Part shown: in pieces, positions 12,992 through 13,834 of the stretch
Layout of the letters: each line of letters begins with the position of its first letter
Position numbering within the stretch: position 1 is the stretch's first letter
Notes under the pieces: generated by a model
The model's input: the letters and a program-made list of their open reading frames with translations, nothing else
Told to the model about the DNA's origin: nothing
Databases searched by the model: none
NCBI GenBank assembly: GCA_030835005.1
Contig: JAUQWT010000209.1
Coordinates: 1-13,834, forward strand
DNA from: Ignavibacteria bacterium
GTDB lineage: Bacteria; Bacteroidota; Ignavibacteria; Tepidaquicellales; OLB5
Reading direction: 5' to 3'
Length of the DNA: 13,834 bases
Made by a program: the position numbers and the translations under genes

Positions 12992-13834
12992 TTATAGTTT
13001 AGTTCTAAAGTTAAACCAGAATCCAGCTTTGATCTGAAATGAGTTCTTTCTATCACCGAAAAAGTAAGCTTTGTACGAAGGTTCTACGAAGAATACCGGA
13101 AAAACCATTACGTTGGGTTTGAATCTCAGGCCTAAGCCAACTTCAAAATAGTTGTTATAGTCCAGCCGGCGGCTATCGAATTGGGCATTTTCAACAAGGT
13201 AGTTCTCAATGTAAGAATAGCCTCCTGTATGGAATCTAAGCACCTGTGAAAGCGAGGCTTGCAGGAATGCATTCTTGTATTTGTAGTCATACATAGCAGC
13301 ATAATAAATATCCATATAAAGGCTCGTTTTGGAACTTGTTGATCCCTTGCTTACATAGAGTTTCGCATCTCCGAACCGGTTAAAATAAACCATCATTGGT
13401 TTTATGTTTATCTTGCTTGAATCCTGATCAATCTGTCTTGTATATCCAAGCCGGAATTCAAAAAACAAGTTATTCAAAACATGATATCTTAAGAATCCCC
13501 CGATTTCAACAAACCTGTCATTGTATACAAGCGTTTTAGAAGAACGGGTATCTGTATAAACATCCAAATAAGGTCCGGCAAAGAAGCCTTTTCCTATCCT
13601 GAAATTCAAATGTGTAACAAGATTTGCAATATAATTTTCCTGAAACGAGTCGTAATAATTGTAAAAATACAGGTCTAAGGATCTTGGTGAGTTAAATGCC
13701 AGGTCTTCTCTTATAGTAAGTAACGCTGATTTTGATAATTGCTTTTCGTCAGAATTAGTTGAGTGTTTCCCAACATAGTCAAAATGTCTCAGTGCATTGC
13801 TGTATTTTTTCTGATCATAATAAATGTAGGCCAG
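12992..13834 (-). CDS. NfrA-like outer-membrane TPR / beta-barrel protein, N-terminus missing
   Basis: The frame is open to the window edge, giving the last 280 residues. A TTG at 13609 is internal, and translation continues upstream through all codons to 13834. The first 21 residues (LAYIYYDQKKYSNALRHFDY and the next) fit the helix pair of a tetratricopeptide repeat, and helical sequence runs to about residue 44. From about 50 on, alternating aromatic and polar strands (LDLYFYNYY, FFAGPYLDVYTD, RFVEIGGFLRYHVL, FFEFRLGYTR, FEVGLGLRF, FQIKAGFWFNF) form a transmembrane beta-barrel. E. coli NfrA has the same plan, with periplasmic TPRs before a C-terminal barrel, and is encoded with NfrB. Here the stop is 9 bases before the NfrB-like start. 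The inferred role is passage of the polysaccharide through the outer membrane. The NfrA assignment rests on architecture and position, not alignment. Confidence 0.72.
   Translation of the reverse strand: MAYIYYDQKKYSNALRHFDYVGKHSTNSDEKQLSKSALLTIREDLAFNSPRSLDLYFYNYYDSFQENYIANLVTHLNFRIGKGFFAGPYLDVYTDTRSSKTLVYNDRFVEIGGFLRYHVLNNLFFEFRLGYTRQIDQDSSKINIKPMMVYFNRFGDAKLYVSKGSTSSKTSLYMDIYYAAMYDYKYKNAFLQASLSQVLRFHTGGYSYIENYLVENAQFDSRRLDYNNYFEVGLGLRFKPNVMVFPVFFVEPSYKAYFFGDRKNSFQIKAGFWFNFRTKL

Noticed and set aside
13607..13609. TTG as the start of the outer-membrane barrel protein
   Set aside because: The frame is open for 75 more codons to the window edge with TPR-like and beta-strand sequence, and there is no signal peptide after the TTG.

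Overview
The window looks like chromosomal DNA of a member of the FCB group, most likely an Ignavibacteriota-type organism. Two secreted proteins end in a type IX secretion (T9SS) type A sorting domain with the QNYPNPFNPSTKI signature that is very common in that lineage. Starts lack clear Shine-Dalgarno sequences, coding is AT-rich, and TAnnTTTG boxes like the Bacteroidota -7 element lie just upstream of several starts. The taxon is inferred from these traits only. There is no gene-free stretch over 300 bases (the largest gap is 981-1225), and I see no tRNA, rRNA, CRISPR array or insertion sequence.

Left part (1-3380): the 3' end of a CPBP-family membrane protease converges, through a bidirectional hairpin terminator, on a small secreted protein of unknown role. 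After a divergent gap comes a polyprenyl-phosphate sugar-1-phosphate transferase (first membrane step of exopolysaccharide or O-antigen synthesis), followed 3 bases later by a 96-residue membrane protein. A minus-strand operon then reads in from 6157: a glycosylasparaginase-type Ntn hydrolase, an amidohydrolase-fold protein that appears to have lost its metal ligands and gained a long charged tail, and a small membrane-anchored Ig-like protein.

Middle (6365-9476): two plus-strand genes for exported proteins, a CocE/NonD-type serine hydrolase and a cleaved-adhesin (choice-of-anchor J) protein, both with T9SS tails. The second has a good promoter overlapped by a perfect inverted repeat. A strong bidirectional terminator closes this block.

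Right part (9537-13834, minus strand): a candidate exopolysaccharide locus. In transcription order it has an outer-membrane TPR-plus-beta-barrel protein (NfrA-like, running off the window), a family 2 glycosyltransferase closely resembling the synthase half of E. coli NfrB but without its C-terminal regulatory region, a strand-specific terminator, a non-hydrolysing UDP-GlcNAc 2-epimerase (WecB), and a secreted protein of unknown role. WecB makes UDP-ManNAc, the precursor linked to the Nfr pathway in E. coli, so the cluster reads as a compact Nfr-type ManNAc polysaccharide synthesis and export system. This is the most interesting part of the window, together with the apparent amidohydrolase pseudoenzyme.
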